From: Heliopora coerulea
Taxonomy: Eukaryota; Cnidaria; Anthozoa; Scleralcyonacea; Helioporidae
DNA length: 64,000 bases
Assembly (NCBI GenBank): GCA_030142905.1
Contig: JASJOG010000086.1
Coordinates: 620,001 to 684,000, forward strand
Direction of reading: 5' to 3'
The notes below the pieces were generated by a model. The model made no database searches. It was not told the DNA's origin and saw only the letters and a program-made list of their open reading frames with translations. Of the stretch, positions 21,769 through 33,700 are shown one piece after another (positions within the stretch are counted from its first letter, which is position 1; every line of letters begins with the position of its first letter). The position numbers were made by a program, and so were the translations under genes.

Positions 21769-24700
21769 ATGGAGAGTGTTTTCTCGGCGAATTTTGTATC
21801 TTTGCCTTTGAGTAACGATTTACCTATAACATCTTCAAGACAATGTCCACCCGCAAAAGATAGCACTATTCATCCATATGACTTTCGTCTTAAATCCGTT
21901 TCGGCTACAACTGCTCAGATGGTTTCCACTTCTTCGGTCTCGACGTCGTCGCAAACTCACAATGCTGATTTCTACTGTTTGAAGGAAGACAGGCCAGGTA
22001 AAAGGGGAATTTCTCTCTGGATTTTTTAAGTACTAATGCTTAAAACCTTCCTTAAAGATGTTTTATGCTGTGACAGGAAGTTTACGTAATAAAATCCTGT
22101 GGTACAGTGCTTCATTAAAAGTGGAGATTTGTGTTTTCTTGTAAATATATTAAACTTTTATGATGGTTCGAATTTTAACTGTCAGAGTATTAAGATCGGA
22201 ATTATGATCCCGTTTAAAGAGCTGCCAGAATTCGGTATGATGGTTCTTAATCTCATTAGACCTTTTATAGAATTAACATGATCGATCTTAGATGGGACAG
22301 TAAACCCCTGAAGACAGGATATTATTTTGGCTTCACAGTTTAGTACATTACGATGGTGCTACCACATAGTGATGGTTCCTTAAATAGTCAACTGAAACAA
22401 GTTAGAACCATCCTGTCGCAAACATCAGAAACAAGTCCTGGCCAACAAAGCAGTATTTTCTCATAATTTTATCAAACAGTATCAAACGTATTATCAGTTA
22501 GCTCTTTCGTCGCAACGCCAGACTATTTTACTCAAGAAAGACAGACATCTTTTGAGGAAAGAGATAATTCCAACAGGAAATATGCACAGTTACGCTTAAA
22601 ATCATCAGACCTTTTGAACTTTCAGTACTAATTGGTTATTTCATATTGTATACTTTTTCCTGATCCAGGAAAAAGTATATAGTCTGGGGGTTCAGGGACT
22701 TGTGTGTAGGGCTTTAACCCCTAAGCTTTTTCTAAGAAATGACTTGCCAAAGTGAAAATCATACAAGAGACATGCTGATGCAATACTATTTCTTGTGTTT
22801 GCTATCATCAAACTTTGTTTCCATTTGCTGAAATCAGCAGTTTTAGAACTATCATCTTTAAAACAAATTCTTTACAGTTAATTTAGAATTGAGTGATGTT
22901 AACACAGCATTGAAATTATTAGTTATGAACTTGCATGTGAAATGCCACAATCTCAAACTGCTATGAGTAAAGTAAGTTGTCAGAGATAGCCAGACTGCTT
23001 AACTTGTTTGAGTTAGCTGGATATAGTTGCTTCAATTTTTTTGTTTTGGAGAATACTACAAATGGTGTCCAAAATCCCTAGGGATAGCCAAGTTTTTAAA
23101 ATTCTTTTTGAGGTGTTTTGATGAGTGCTTGACATATCCTCTTCAACAAATCAGTATTTTAGTAGCCTGGACTGTCAACTATATAAGAACTATTTTATTT
23201 ATTAAAGTACTCTATGGCAATTAAAAAGTTATGAGATAAAAACTTTCTTGAAAAAGGAAAAAAACATTGATATGAGACATGATAACTATATTTAAAATTA
23301 TTATTAATTTATCTGACATTTTATCCTGTAAAGATATCACATATACTAGTTAACGTTAATACTGACTAAAGTTCTCTGGATTTTTATTAAATGTAGCTGA
23401 TGAAGGAGTATCAACTGGCAGCTCAAATTTATTAGTTGAACATGGATTGGATCATGTTTATCAAAAATTTTTTGGAAAGAAAACCAAAGAAAGTCTCAGT
23501 ACATTTCTTACACATCTTCCAGGTATGGCTGCCTTTTCTGACAAGAAATAATAAGTACTACAGTAAACAAAGACACTTATTCAATATCACAAATCAATAA
23601 GTTATTCATGTTTTTGTTTTACTGTTATAATTTATATAAGCTCTCATAGTTAATTTTTCTTGCCTGCATCTTTACTTGTATATGTTTACTGTAAAATCTG
23701 TCTACAGAAATCACATAGGATTTTCAGGAAAGGTTTCCCTCTGTTTCATTTTCTTTACAGTATCAAATTTTCTTTTTTTTTGTTTATTTTCCTTACCTGA
23801 GTTGGACTATTCAAATAGGTACCAAATTATTGACAATAAGGGTTTTTCCAAGTAAATGGGAAGTTTTCCCAGTTATGGCTTTTCTGTTTTAATAAATGAT
23901 TTATGACTAGTTTTTTGTTGTTGTTTTCAAAATTTAGGTCTTATAGATGTCCCTGGAACCCAGAATGACAGGTAGGCCTCTTGACATGTGCCATATATTG
24001 CATAGAATTAGGGAATTGTTGCAGACTGTCCAGCCATCCTGACTTGGTCGAGACAGTCCCAATTTTATATAATTTGTTCCATGTCCCAACCGACAACAGG
24101 TTGGGACAATGAAAGTCACGCTTTGGTGCCCCACAAATTTCCAACTCAATATATGTCAATTGCACTCTGATATAAAGAAACATTCTGAAACTATTGTCAG
24201 CGACACAAATATTTTATAATGCTACCCATGGAATTATCCACTTTGTGGTGTCCACAATGGATTCCCTTTGTGGAAAAAAGTGATCTTGCATAAAGTATTT
24301 TCAGAAATGATAGCACTGGTCATAGATACCAGATGAACATAATATAATAATAGTAACACTTTAAAAGGTTGAATGCTAAAGTCTCCCATGGGCCACGGCA
24401 ACACTTCAAAAGAAAAAAAAGTGTTATTGCTCCTTTAATTCCAACTGGAAGAAGCAAGGTTTCATTGTCGAAATTAAAGAATTGATTTTGGATTTTCATC
24501 ATTGATGCCCCAACGTGACACTGTCAGTGACTTGTAGATATAAGCACTAGCAGTCTATACCAGGATTTTTTTACATTTTTAGTGCAAAATCTTAATGTCC
24601 AGTTCATTCTGTACCAATGTATATAATAAATGTTAAATGGTTTTTTGTCTGAACTTCTAGTTTTGTTTATTACAACTTCTAGTCTTGCCTCACATAGACT

Positions 24701-26501
24701 TCCGTTACTGTCCTTTTTTCTCCTGCTCAAATGTGCTTAAAATTGCCATCAAAACTGCTCTCAAAATGTGGGAATTTCAATTTCAGATACTTAAGAATTT
24801 AAAAATTTCCCAGGGGAGCCTGCCCTCAGAGCCAGTTAGATGACTCTGGCCTCACCCTCACCCCTGGCTGCTATGCGGTCAGAGATCAATATCCCAACCA
24901 GGCACACCTTAAAGGTTGGACAGTCTGTTGTTGACATCTGAGATATTTAACTGTAGTGAGTTTTGTTAGTGTGTGAGTTACAACTGATGATTGGCAACTG
25001 TTTGTCAACTGTTAATGTTCAGAAAACTTTTTGAACCCAACAGTAGATGGAGAATTTTTCTCTTTAGTGTTTCTTGACTTTGTGTTTCAAATTTGAATCC
25101 TCTTATTTTCAAATGTCTGTCTTGTTTATTAACTTACATCTTGGGTTTTCAAGATGATAGTCTGTTTTATTTTATATATATCTTACAGTTGTTAGCAAGT
25201 ACACATAGTACATGTGGTTTTCAAATGAATACAGTGGAACCCTGCTATAATGTGCTTTGATATAATACATGACTTGGTATAACACAGTTGATTCATAGAC
25301 TCTAAAGTTCTCATTACCAGTCCTCTGTGTGGGTTAATGTCACACATGTCAAACTTTGTTGCTGAAACAATGTTGAAAAAAGGTTAAAAAAGCAAGCAAA
25401 AATTTGTGGAAACACCATGTTAACAATAACAGTCTGTTTGGCTCAGTACAGTTACTGTACTCACCTAAAACAACATTTGAACATAATGGCACTGAACATG
25501 GATTGTTAACCCATGCACAATTCCACATAAAGATATGAATTCTGATAAGATAACAACTGCAAATTCGGTATTCCAAATAGCATGTGATGATGTCTACTCT
25601 AATTTGATTGTGGGGTTTGTTTAACATTGGCTTGGATTAGAAGCATGTTTTATTATTATGTGCTTCACTTATACTGTGGTCTCCACAATGGACTCTGTCA
25701 ACCGCATTACAGCAGAGTTCCACTGTAAATCAGGTCCTAGACACTCAGTGAAACCCTGAGTCATGACTTGTATAATCAGTCATGTCTCTGGTGGAACCCT
25801 GAATTGACTCCCATTTTGTCTTCAATTACATTACAGTCTTCAATCTCTTATTCACAAACCTCCAATTGGAGGCAAAGAACTTGTTCCACTTTCTGGTCAC
25901 CAGTTGGCTGGATTTAGACTTAACCCAGGACCTGTAAGTACACAGCTACATCTACAGTATGCCACATTTTACCCTTTACCTCATTTTGATTTCTGAATTT
26001 AATGTGATTGAATGTGGACATCCCCAGCAATCCACCTTTAGTCAAACCAACAGTTTGCCCATGCTTAAAAAGTAGATGGTTCCAAACTTAGAATACAGAA
26101 AGGGATTATGTATGCAGGTAAAGCCCAAACATAGCTGGTCACCCCTGAACTGAGAGAACTGATTGTTTACACCTTGTATCTGAAGGTCTTTTTCACTTTC
26201 TATTTCATGCTTTTCTATTTTAAAAGTATTAAATCCAAATTTTGTTTCTAATACCTTTGAACAAGAACCAGGACTCATGGGCTTTATTATTTCAGGTTCC
26301 AGATCAATTTAAATTTGTAAATCAGCAACCTACAAAGAAAAAACACAAACATAAGAAACATAAAAGGGAACATAATGAAAGCAAAGTAGTTGGTAAGTCA
26401 AACAGTTATATTATATTACTTAACCAAAAGATGTTGCTTCACCTATGGGATAAGGAAAGTGATTTTCCTGTGAGCTTATAGTTTGTAAAATGGCTGGGGA
26501 T

Positions 26502-26532
<31 letters not shown>

Positions 26533-28192
26533 TTATTTTACAGTAAAATGCTGTCGCTACTCAGAGTTTCACGCGGTACGCGATCATCAGGCAACTGACA
26601 GATTCGGTTCAACTATTCTTATTTACATGGGTTGTGACGTTAATTAATTAGGTGTTTCGTTACATGGCGACACCTTGAGAAAAATTCGGTTTGTCTGTTT
26701 AATAAGTTGTTATGTTTTCCTTTCATCAATAAGAGCTTTTCTTCGAGGCACAAATTGCATTGTTTAGATCCCGTCTTATATGCCGCGATTTGTTTGACGA
26801 TCGACCAGCTAATGTTGAACATCTGGTTGCTTTCCTTTAGCTTCCAGATATGCTTGGACAGCTCAGTGTCATTTGCATATTTGGTGTGTTGGAAAGATTT
26901 CAAGTGGTTTCTGTATTGTTGTTTGAATTCATTAGCTGTTACTCCAATGTAACTCTTTTTCTCTTTGTTGTCGATCGCCATCACATCAGCTCAGTAGACT
27001 ACGCTTTTCATCAAGCACTTTCCAGCCAGTGGGCATGTGTCTCCGTTTTTGCAGTTGCACGTGGTTTGTTTGTTCATCATTGTCTGGTTTGTGTGATGGT
27101 GACCGACAACAAAGAGAAAAAGAGTTACATTGGAGTAACAGCTAATGAATTCAAACAACGATACAGAAACCACTTGAAATCTTTCCAACACACCAAATAT
27201 GCAAATGACACTGAGCTGTCCAAGCATATCTGGAAGCTAAAGGAAAGCAACTGGATGTTCAACATTAGCTGGTCGATCGTCAAACAAATCGCAGCATATA
27301 AGACAGGATCTAAACGATGCAATTTGTGCCTCGAAGAAAAGCTCTTATTGACGAAAAGAAAACATAACTTATTAAACAGATGAACCGAACTTTTCTCAAG
27401 GTGTTGCCATGTAACGAAACACCTAATTAATTAACGTCACAACCCATGTAAATAAGAATAGTTGAACCGAATCTGTCAGTTGCTTGATGATCGCGTACCG
27501 CGTGAAACTCTGAGTAGTGACAGCATTTTACTGTAAAATAAATAATATATTACGCTCTACGTATGGTATTGAGCGCTCTTAAACCTTATGCCTTCTGTGT
27601 GACATTTGTGTTGCATACTCTTCTTGGTATATATATATATATATATATCAACATTTCCCTTTTGTTTGTCCTAAGTAGGGTGCCCTTTTTAAATGGTAAT
27701 GGAAACACTGCATATATACTGTACACAAGATATTAATCAATGTTTAATATGTAGCAACATTTACATTTAAATTATGATACAGTGAATTAAAGTGGCAGTA
27801 CCTTGTACTGGAAAAGGAACTTCTTTTTTTTTATTTTTGTTTAATGTACAGTATTAGCAGAATAAATTGTAATGGCATATGATAAATGCTGAAGACTTAC
27901 CCACTGTGTGTTGAAGAAATTAATAGTGGCCTTGTAGTGTACTAGTGAACTGGTATTGGCTGTGCATTATTTTAGAAAAACCCAAGGTGCACGAAGGGCC
28001 AGTGGACAAAAAGCAAAAGAAATCGGTATGTTTGCTGGAGTTTAACCATGCCGTTAATTATTGCAGCTCTAATGTAGTCATTTCTTTGTGGTTTTCCTGA
28101 CCAAGTTTTTTGTTATATCACAGAAAAAACATGAGGATGGAGATAAGAAGAAAAAGAAGAAAGAAAAAAAGAAAAAGAAAGTAAAACTCTAA
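21769..28192 (+). CDS. MED19: Mediator of RNA polymerase II transcription subunit 19
   Basis: Seven exons join in phase: 21769-21997, 23397-23522, 23938-23971, 25837-25933, 26296-26392, 27976-28025 and 28124-28192, giving 233 residues (human 244). The conserved core is clear: NLLVEHGLDHVYQKFFGKK, KESLSTFLTHLPG, GLIDVPG, SLIHKPPIGGKEL, LAGFRLNPGP and VPDQF. It ends, as in animals, in a lysine-rich tail (KKKHKHKKHK, later KKKKKKEKKKKKVKL). MED19 is a Mediator subunit that helps hold the complex on RNA polymerase II and binds activators such as REST in mammals. The N-terminal 70 residues are Ser/Thr-rich and poorly conserved. An upstream ATG in another frame (21758) ends within 20 codons. The fifth intron carries an inverted pair of Penelope-like fragments. 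Confidence 0.95.
22650..22680. repeat. Perfect 14-bp palindrome in MED19 intron 1
   Basis: TATACTTTTTCCTG and its complement are separated by three bases. A stable short hairpin with no known role. Confidence 0.7.
25232..25725. mobile_element. Tc1/mariner (pogo/Tigger-like) MITE
   Basis: Ends read CAGTGGAACCCTGCTATAATG and, inverted, CAGTGGAACTCTGCTGTAATG, flanked by TA on each side (25230-25231, 25726-25727). CAGT(G/A)GAAC termini with TA duplication are typical of pogo/Tigger elements. No transposase remains. Located in MED19 intron 3. Confidence 0.75.
26521..27085 (-). mobile_element. 5'-truncated Penelope-like element, GIY-YIG end
   Basis: Minus strand encodes a Cys motif (CNCKNGDTCPLAGKC) then a GIY-YIG nuclease module (KKSYIGVTANEFKQQYRNH), the C-terminus of Penelope-like reverse transcriptases. 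The reverse-transcriptase part is absent. A TA microsatellite abuts its 3' end. Its 5' end faces a second copy in opposite orientation, so the two form a near-perfect inverted repeat. Confidence 0.8.
27094..27551 (+). mobile_element. 5'-truncated Penelope-like element, GIY-YIG end, inverted mate
   Basis: Plus strand encodes the same GIY-YIG module (KKSYIGVTANEFKQRYRNH...CNLCLEEKLLL) and the same 3' flank ending in TTTTACTGTAAAATAAATAA. It starts closer to the nuclease than its mate and lacks the CPLAGKC motif. The arms differ by only scattered substitutions. TA repeats also follow at about 27620-27648. Confidence 0.8.
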
Positions 28193-29017
28193 ATACTTTA
28201 CTTTTCAAAACTTTTTTAATTCCAGATTCAGTTTTATATTTATATTTATATTTACTTTTGAAGTAGTCAAGCTTTTAAAAGGAAAATATACAATTGAAAA
28301 ACAAGAAAAAAAGTGAAATATAAAATACATATAATCTTGAGATTAAAAAAAAAATTAGAGTCATGGCATTTTTTTGGCATCAGTCAGCTAATCAGAAACA
28401 GATACATTATTACTTTTTGTTACCCATAGTGGAAACTGTCCATGCACCTTTTTACTTGTTAAAAAGTACTGATCCATACTTACAATCTTTGCAGCACCAG
28501 TCACCAGAACCAAACCAACCAAATGGAAAACCATAAACTGTGGAAAAAATCTTTGGTATTCAGCCTTGGAGCACAGCAAAGCTTCACCAATATGCTGTCT
28601 ACAGTATGAACAGTACACTTCTAATTTATTTGCAGAAAGACTCTGCCCAATCTGTTTGTTAAACACATTTACTCCACATCATATGTGGTTTCTTTAGTTA
28701 AGAGGCATTTCAAAAATTTCTAGTTTCCCATCACAGCATATGTTTACACAACAATTTGAAGGATTATGCACATCAGAAAAGCCAATGATTGCATTAATGG
28801 TTAGTATAAAATAGTGATTCTTTTAACCTTTGATTCCTGCTGGGGCTCCATTTTGCAAAATAGAATTATCAGGCATTAGCCAGAATAAAATTAGTAAAGA
28901 ACTCAAATGCTATTTGATAGGAAGAAAGGGTTAAATGAGCATGTTAATTGCCTGGAGAGTGTATAATCCTGCTTTGAAATTCATGAAGTAAATGGTTTGA
29001 ACCTGGGAGAATCGTGA

Positions 29018-29311
29018 TATGTTTGTGGAAGTTGATTATCCAGGTTAGCGTAGTCTTGAGAAAGACTGTTGGTGGAAGTGACTGACGTTTCATCAGCCTT
29101 AGCGGCAGTCATCTTCAGAGTCAAAAGGAAAGTAAATGTCAGGTTTGCACGAACCAGATACAAATACAGGCAAACCTGACATCTACTCTCCTTTTGACTC
29201 TCAAGATGCCTGCTGCTAAGGCTGTTGAAACGTCAGTCACTTCTACCAACAGTCTTTCTCAAGACTACACTAACCTGGATGATCAGCTTCCACAAACATG
29301 TTTGAAATTCA
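29018..29311. mobile_element. Palindromic fold-back repeat with hammerhead-like cores in both arms
   Basis: Two arms of about 130 bases are inverted around a loop at 29148-29168. Each arm has CTGAAGATG or a variant, then GGCTGATGAAACGTC or GGCTGTTGAAACGTC, reminiscent of the terminal repeats of Penelope-like elements. The arms have diverged by substitutions. No coding region remains. Confidence 0.65.
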
Positions 29312-29833
29312 TGTCCTTTATTTCTTCATTTGGTGCAACACCTTGAAGATAGGCTTTTGTTCAGCAGAAAAATATTGTTTTTACAATAGTTGTTTCATGT
29401 TTAAAAACTGGTACTGTTTTCCCACTTTACATTTTTATTTAATTAAATTTGTAGCCTGATAGAAACTATGATTTGTAAATTTTTTTACTGCATCAGCAAG
29501 TATTTTGAAATGGAATGAAACTCTGGTTTCACTTCTGAACTGAAAAATTTTAATTTGCTATAGAGAACCTAACAAACAGTGCTGTAATGGGAAACTTGAG
29601 TGCAATTTTGAAACTCATTTTAACTTATTTATTCAAGGCAATATTTTACTATGCACTATATAAGTATGCATGACATTGCACAACAACTCTAAATTAATAT
29701 GGTTAAACATAATATTATGCAGGTATGGTTATAATTTATGTGTACATATCACAATACAGAAATGTTTTCCCATCATTCTTGATAAACTTGCAGTAAAAGC
29801 TTAAGAATGTAAACTAGAGGTGATGCCAGGGAG

Positions 29834-29886
29834 TTCCATGATGCAAGAGACTTCCATGATGCAAGAGAGTTCCATGATGCAGAGGC
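29834..29886. repeat. 18-bp minisatellite, about three units
   Basis: TTCCATGATGCAAGAGA(G/C) repeats nearly three times. Confidence 0.85.
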
Positions 29887-30796
29887 TCTGATTCCCAACA
29901 GCTGGGCTAAGCTAGAGGTTTGGAGGAATGTGTACAGTCATTAGGATGCCCTGCTCTAATGAATGTTTTGTCATTGGGATGCCATTTGCATGATTCTGGT
30001 AATAGATCATATGGACATCTAAGCCCACACAACAGCCATATGTTGCTGTAGATTGTTCCTCTATAAGTCACCAGTCTTAATCCAAGCAAGTGGGATGAAC
30101 CTCCCTAGTGAGAGGGTTGTAGTTGCCTCTGCTGCTTCTTTGGTGCTATCCCTGGTTAAGCCAAACAGCAAGTCTCTTCTTCATGGAATGACAATTGTCC
30201 TAAAAATTTGACTTATTAGAGGTGTGTTTTTGGTGGATAAAATTATGTGCTGTATATTAACAGAAAAATTAGCATTAATTTATAACAGAAAAAAATACAT
30301 TTCAAATGTAAATATATTCAGTAGACTGAAAATTAGTAATTATTACATTTTATAAGTAGTTGCATTCTTGCTTATTATTGATTTGTTGTCTGTTGTTTTC
30401 ACGTTCATCTACTTCGTGTCTTTGTCGGAAGGTTTCGTTCACAGTTCGTGAATTTCATATGTGATCGGTTTGTGATGTAGTCATAATTTACGCTACCAAC
30501 TTCGTTGGCTATACTTTCATTAGGTTCGCTTTTTTGCCCCGTTTTTGGGCAAAAGACGGTTTTCTACCGGGGGTTTTTAAGGCTCCTAAGAGTTTCCACC
30601 TTTTTACGTACCATATATCCACAGAGGAGACATTCTTAGGCCAAAGAAGTCTTTCTTAAGTTGAATTTGTCGAAGCAGTTATGGAATTGTAGAGACGCCA
30701 TGTTAGCAGTTGAAGTGTTTTATATTGCAAAGACTATCGAGTCCTTCGACGGGAATTCCTCGGGTGAAGAATTAATACTATCTTTCTACAACGTGT

Positions 30797-33700
30797 ATGG
30801 GAGACGGGCTGAAAACTATGGAAGGAATGAGTCAGAATATTCGTCCTTCCAGACAGTCAAGCAATTCGCCAATCCAGCAAGGTAGGACGAAAATTTGACG
30901 ATTTACGGCCTATCTCAGAAACCCAGATGGGTTTTCTCGACTTTTAATGGTGACAGTTCGATGCTACTTTTCCTTAGAAATTGCAAAAGTACTTTAATTT
31001 TCGATAGAAAAATTAAGTTGTCACAGCTTTCAGACAGCACACAGTCAACAATTTCCATATCGCATGGTATTTACTACAATTTTCCCATTTCAAAGGTTTT
31101 GGTTCCGAGTTTTCTCCCTTTCTGTTTAAATAAACGTTTGTTTGGCCAGTTAAAGGCAGGCACCCCGCTTTGCTGAATAAAACTGTCTGGCGTTGGCTTG
31201 AAAAAAATTTCACAGTGCATCCTTGCCTCTAAACTGGTTATTAAACAACCATCTAGTCGATCTACTGTAAACTACTGTAAATATAACCTGTTAACAAGTA
31301 GAAATTAAAGTTTACTGATCTCCTGCATAGTTTCTCCTTCAAGCTCCATGGTCTGAGAAAGTTGCCACCTCCATGCAAAACAACACTTTCCAGCTTAGGC
31401 TAAGGTACAGTAGCTGCTAAGTGGTGTCCATTACTCATGCCAATGACCTTCAATTGCATAGTAGGCCTGCCAGGATGTATGGATTCCACTGGTACATTAT
31501 TATATTTATGGCTATGACAGGAATATCTTCATGTTTGTGATAAATTTATATATATAAACTAATAAAATAAACCCTAGAAGTAATAGTTGGTACTTGGTCT
31601 TAATTCTAAACAATCTCTCACGTGCATAGCAAGTGGGAAGAAGCTATACTGAGACAAACAACTAACAATGTTCTGTTAAAATTCAAGAAGGCAAGTGCTG
31701 ATGAACAGCCTTATGCATATGGCTGTCAGCTATATAAAATCTGAAATGTTTAAACTCACAACAAAACTTCACTAAAGACTGTTTACAACTCTTTCCCAGC
31801 CAAAATGTGTCCCCGTAATGAGTAAAATTGATTAGTGGTAGACAGAAGAAAGTAAACCCAACTTAGCCCCAAAGAGTCAAACCCTGGTAGCCTGTATAGT
31901 AAGCTTACTAATGGTGGTATAAAGTTTTAAATCTTAATTCAAATCCTGAGGGTTGACACAAATCATATTAGTATACCATCCAACCAAATCTTTGATGCCA
32001 GCAAAGAAGTGGCTCTTGTTACTGGTTCATGTCTTGTGTCAGTCTTCATAGTGTCCAAGGAGAATCATTTTGTTCATGACTCCTGAAATGAATTACCTGA
32101 TGTATTCAATAACTGATTGTAATAATATCACCATTCTTTTGACTTTCTATACACAGGTAATCCTTCCAAGTCATTGGCCAGGGCCAAAGGTGGACAGTTA
32201 AAGTCACAAAAATTTGGAAAATGGAATTCTCCAACAAATGGGCAACGGAATGCTTATCCCAACCAAAATAAACAAAAAGCTTATCAAAATCCTCAGAGAA
32301 AGGGGTATATAAATGACAGAAAGCCACAACCAAGGGGATTTAAGCAAACAGAAAGGTTTCAGCAGGTATTTAATGACTTGCAGTGTCTGGAGTTTGCTAA
32401 TCTATACCACCAAAAAATAACAGCTTGTTGATTTAACAGCAAGTTTTTGCATGAGAAAAAGGCTCCAAAAAACAGAAAAAAAACACAAAAAAAACCCCAA
32501 AAAAAACAAATATTGTTCTAAATTATCAGAAGACAGGGCAGACAAACTCGTTCTTGGTGAATTCAGTATGCCATGACCTGTTGACTAATTTCTGCATGTT
32601 GCTATACTGTAGGGTCAACATCTTTATTGCTACAACGGGTTGTGACAGCAGGTGAAATATTCCTTATTTGCTTTGAAGTACACTAAAAATTTGTTGTGAT
32701 AGAAGTATTTCATGTGCTTAAAATGTTCAAGTGGTCATGGTTTGAAAATAACAGTATCCTGTCATCCATTGTTTAGTAATTTTCATTGCATGGTTACTAA
32801 AGATCTGTTTTAGTAACTTGACATGGTTAGTAAAGATTCTGTTTGATATAATTTCAAACCAGAAAAAAATTGTATTTGAAAGGATGTTGTTAAATCTCAG
32901 TAAATGCTGATGTTCATTTTTTCCTGCTTTAAGATCAATTGCTTGTTGAACAATTAGAAAACACAAATTTAAATGTAAAAAGACTGTATAACAAGTAGTA
33001 AATTGGAGATCTGTCTACAGAGTCTGGGATAGTAAACTTTATAAACTGGTTATTAAAATTTCAGCCTACTAACCCTAGTGGTTAATTATCCCAAAAAATT
33101 TACTTTGAGCTTTGGAGATAGCCTTTATAAATCCTGAGATAAATTTCTTTGAACTTATATGTTGCTAAAGTGATAATATTATACAGTTGAACTTTGAGTA
33201 ACTCCATGTCTTATGTGACTGCTGATTTTATACCTGGCAAGCTAACTTTATCATGATACTATTTTTTATCATGTTTTTTTAGTTATCTGTGGAAGATCAT
33301 GAATTTGAACTTAATGATGACTTTCCTGTGACATCAAGAAAGAACCAGACCTCTTTAAATCACTTACTGAACTTCACGTTTGCTCCACGAGAGCAAACAC
33401 AGCATGTCTCCACAACCAGGAAGAAGACTGTAGTTAAAGGGAATCCTTACAACAAGGAACAGTTTTTACAAGCAAAGTAAGATATTTTTAAACAGATGTC
33501 TAGCAAGTGAATATACATGTATCTTAATCTGTAGCCAGTCTTACATGTATATCATTCATCAAGTAGGGGTTTGAATTTTTACTTTTTAATTGGCAAATCT
33601 TTCTTACTGCCTTTATTATTTCTTAGCAAATTGGAAGTATTTTTTATCACATTATAACAGAAAAAAATCTTTTTTGTTTTCAAACTATACTTTGTTTCTG

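Larger units (their letters stand above)
28193..30796. other. Spacer between MED19 and RNF10
   Basis: No gene recognised. It holds a palindromic repeat (29018-29311) and an 18-bp minisatellite (29834-29886). The genes run in the same direction, so the RNF10 promoter should lie near 30400-30790, where the sequence is less AT-rich; no clear TATA box was seen. Confidence 0.55.

Noticed and set aside
21654..21866. Minus-strand 70-codon frame
   Set aside because: It overlaps MED19 exon 1 and the promoter region and has no family match; at most a non-coding first exon of the divergent gene lies here.
22650..22680. Rho-independent-type hairpin
   Set aside because: Such terminators are bacterial; here it is an intronic palindrome in a eukaryotic gene.
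29834..29886. CRISPR-like array
   Set aside because: Units are direct tandem repeats with no spacers, in animal DNA.
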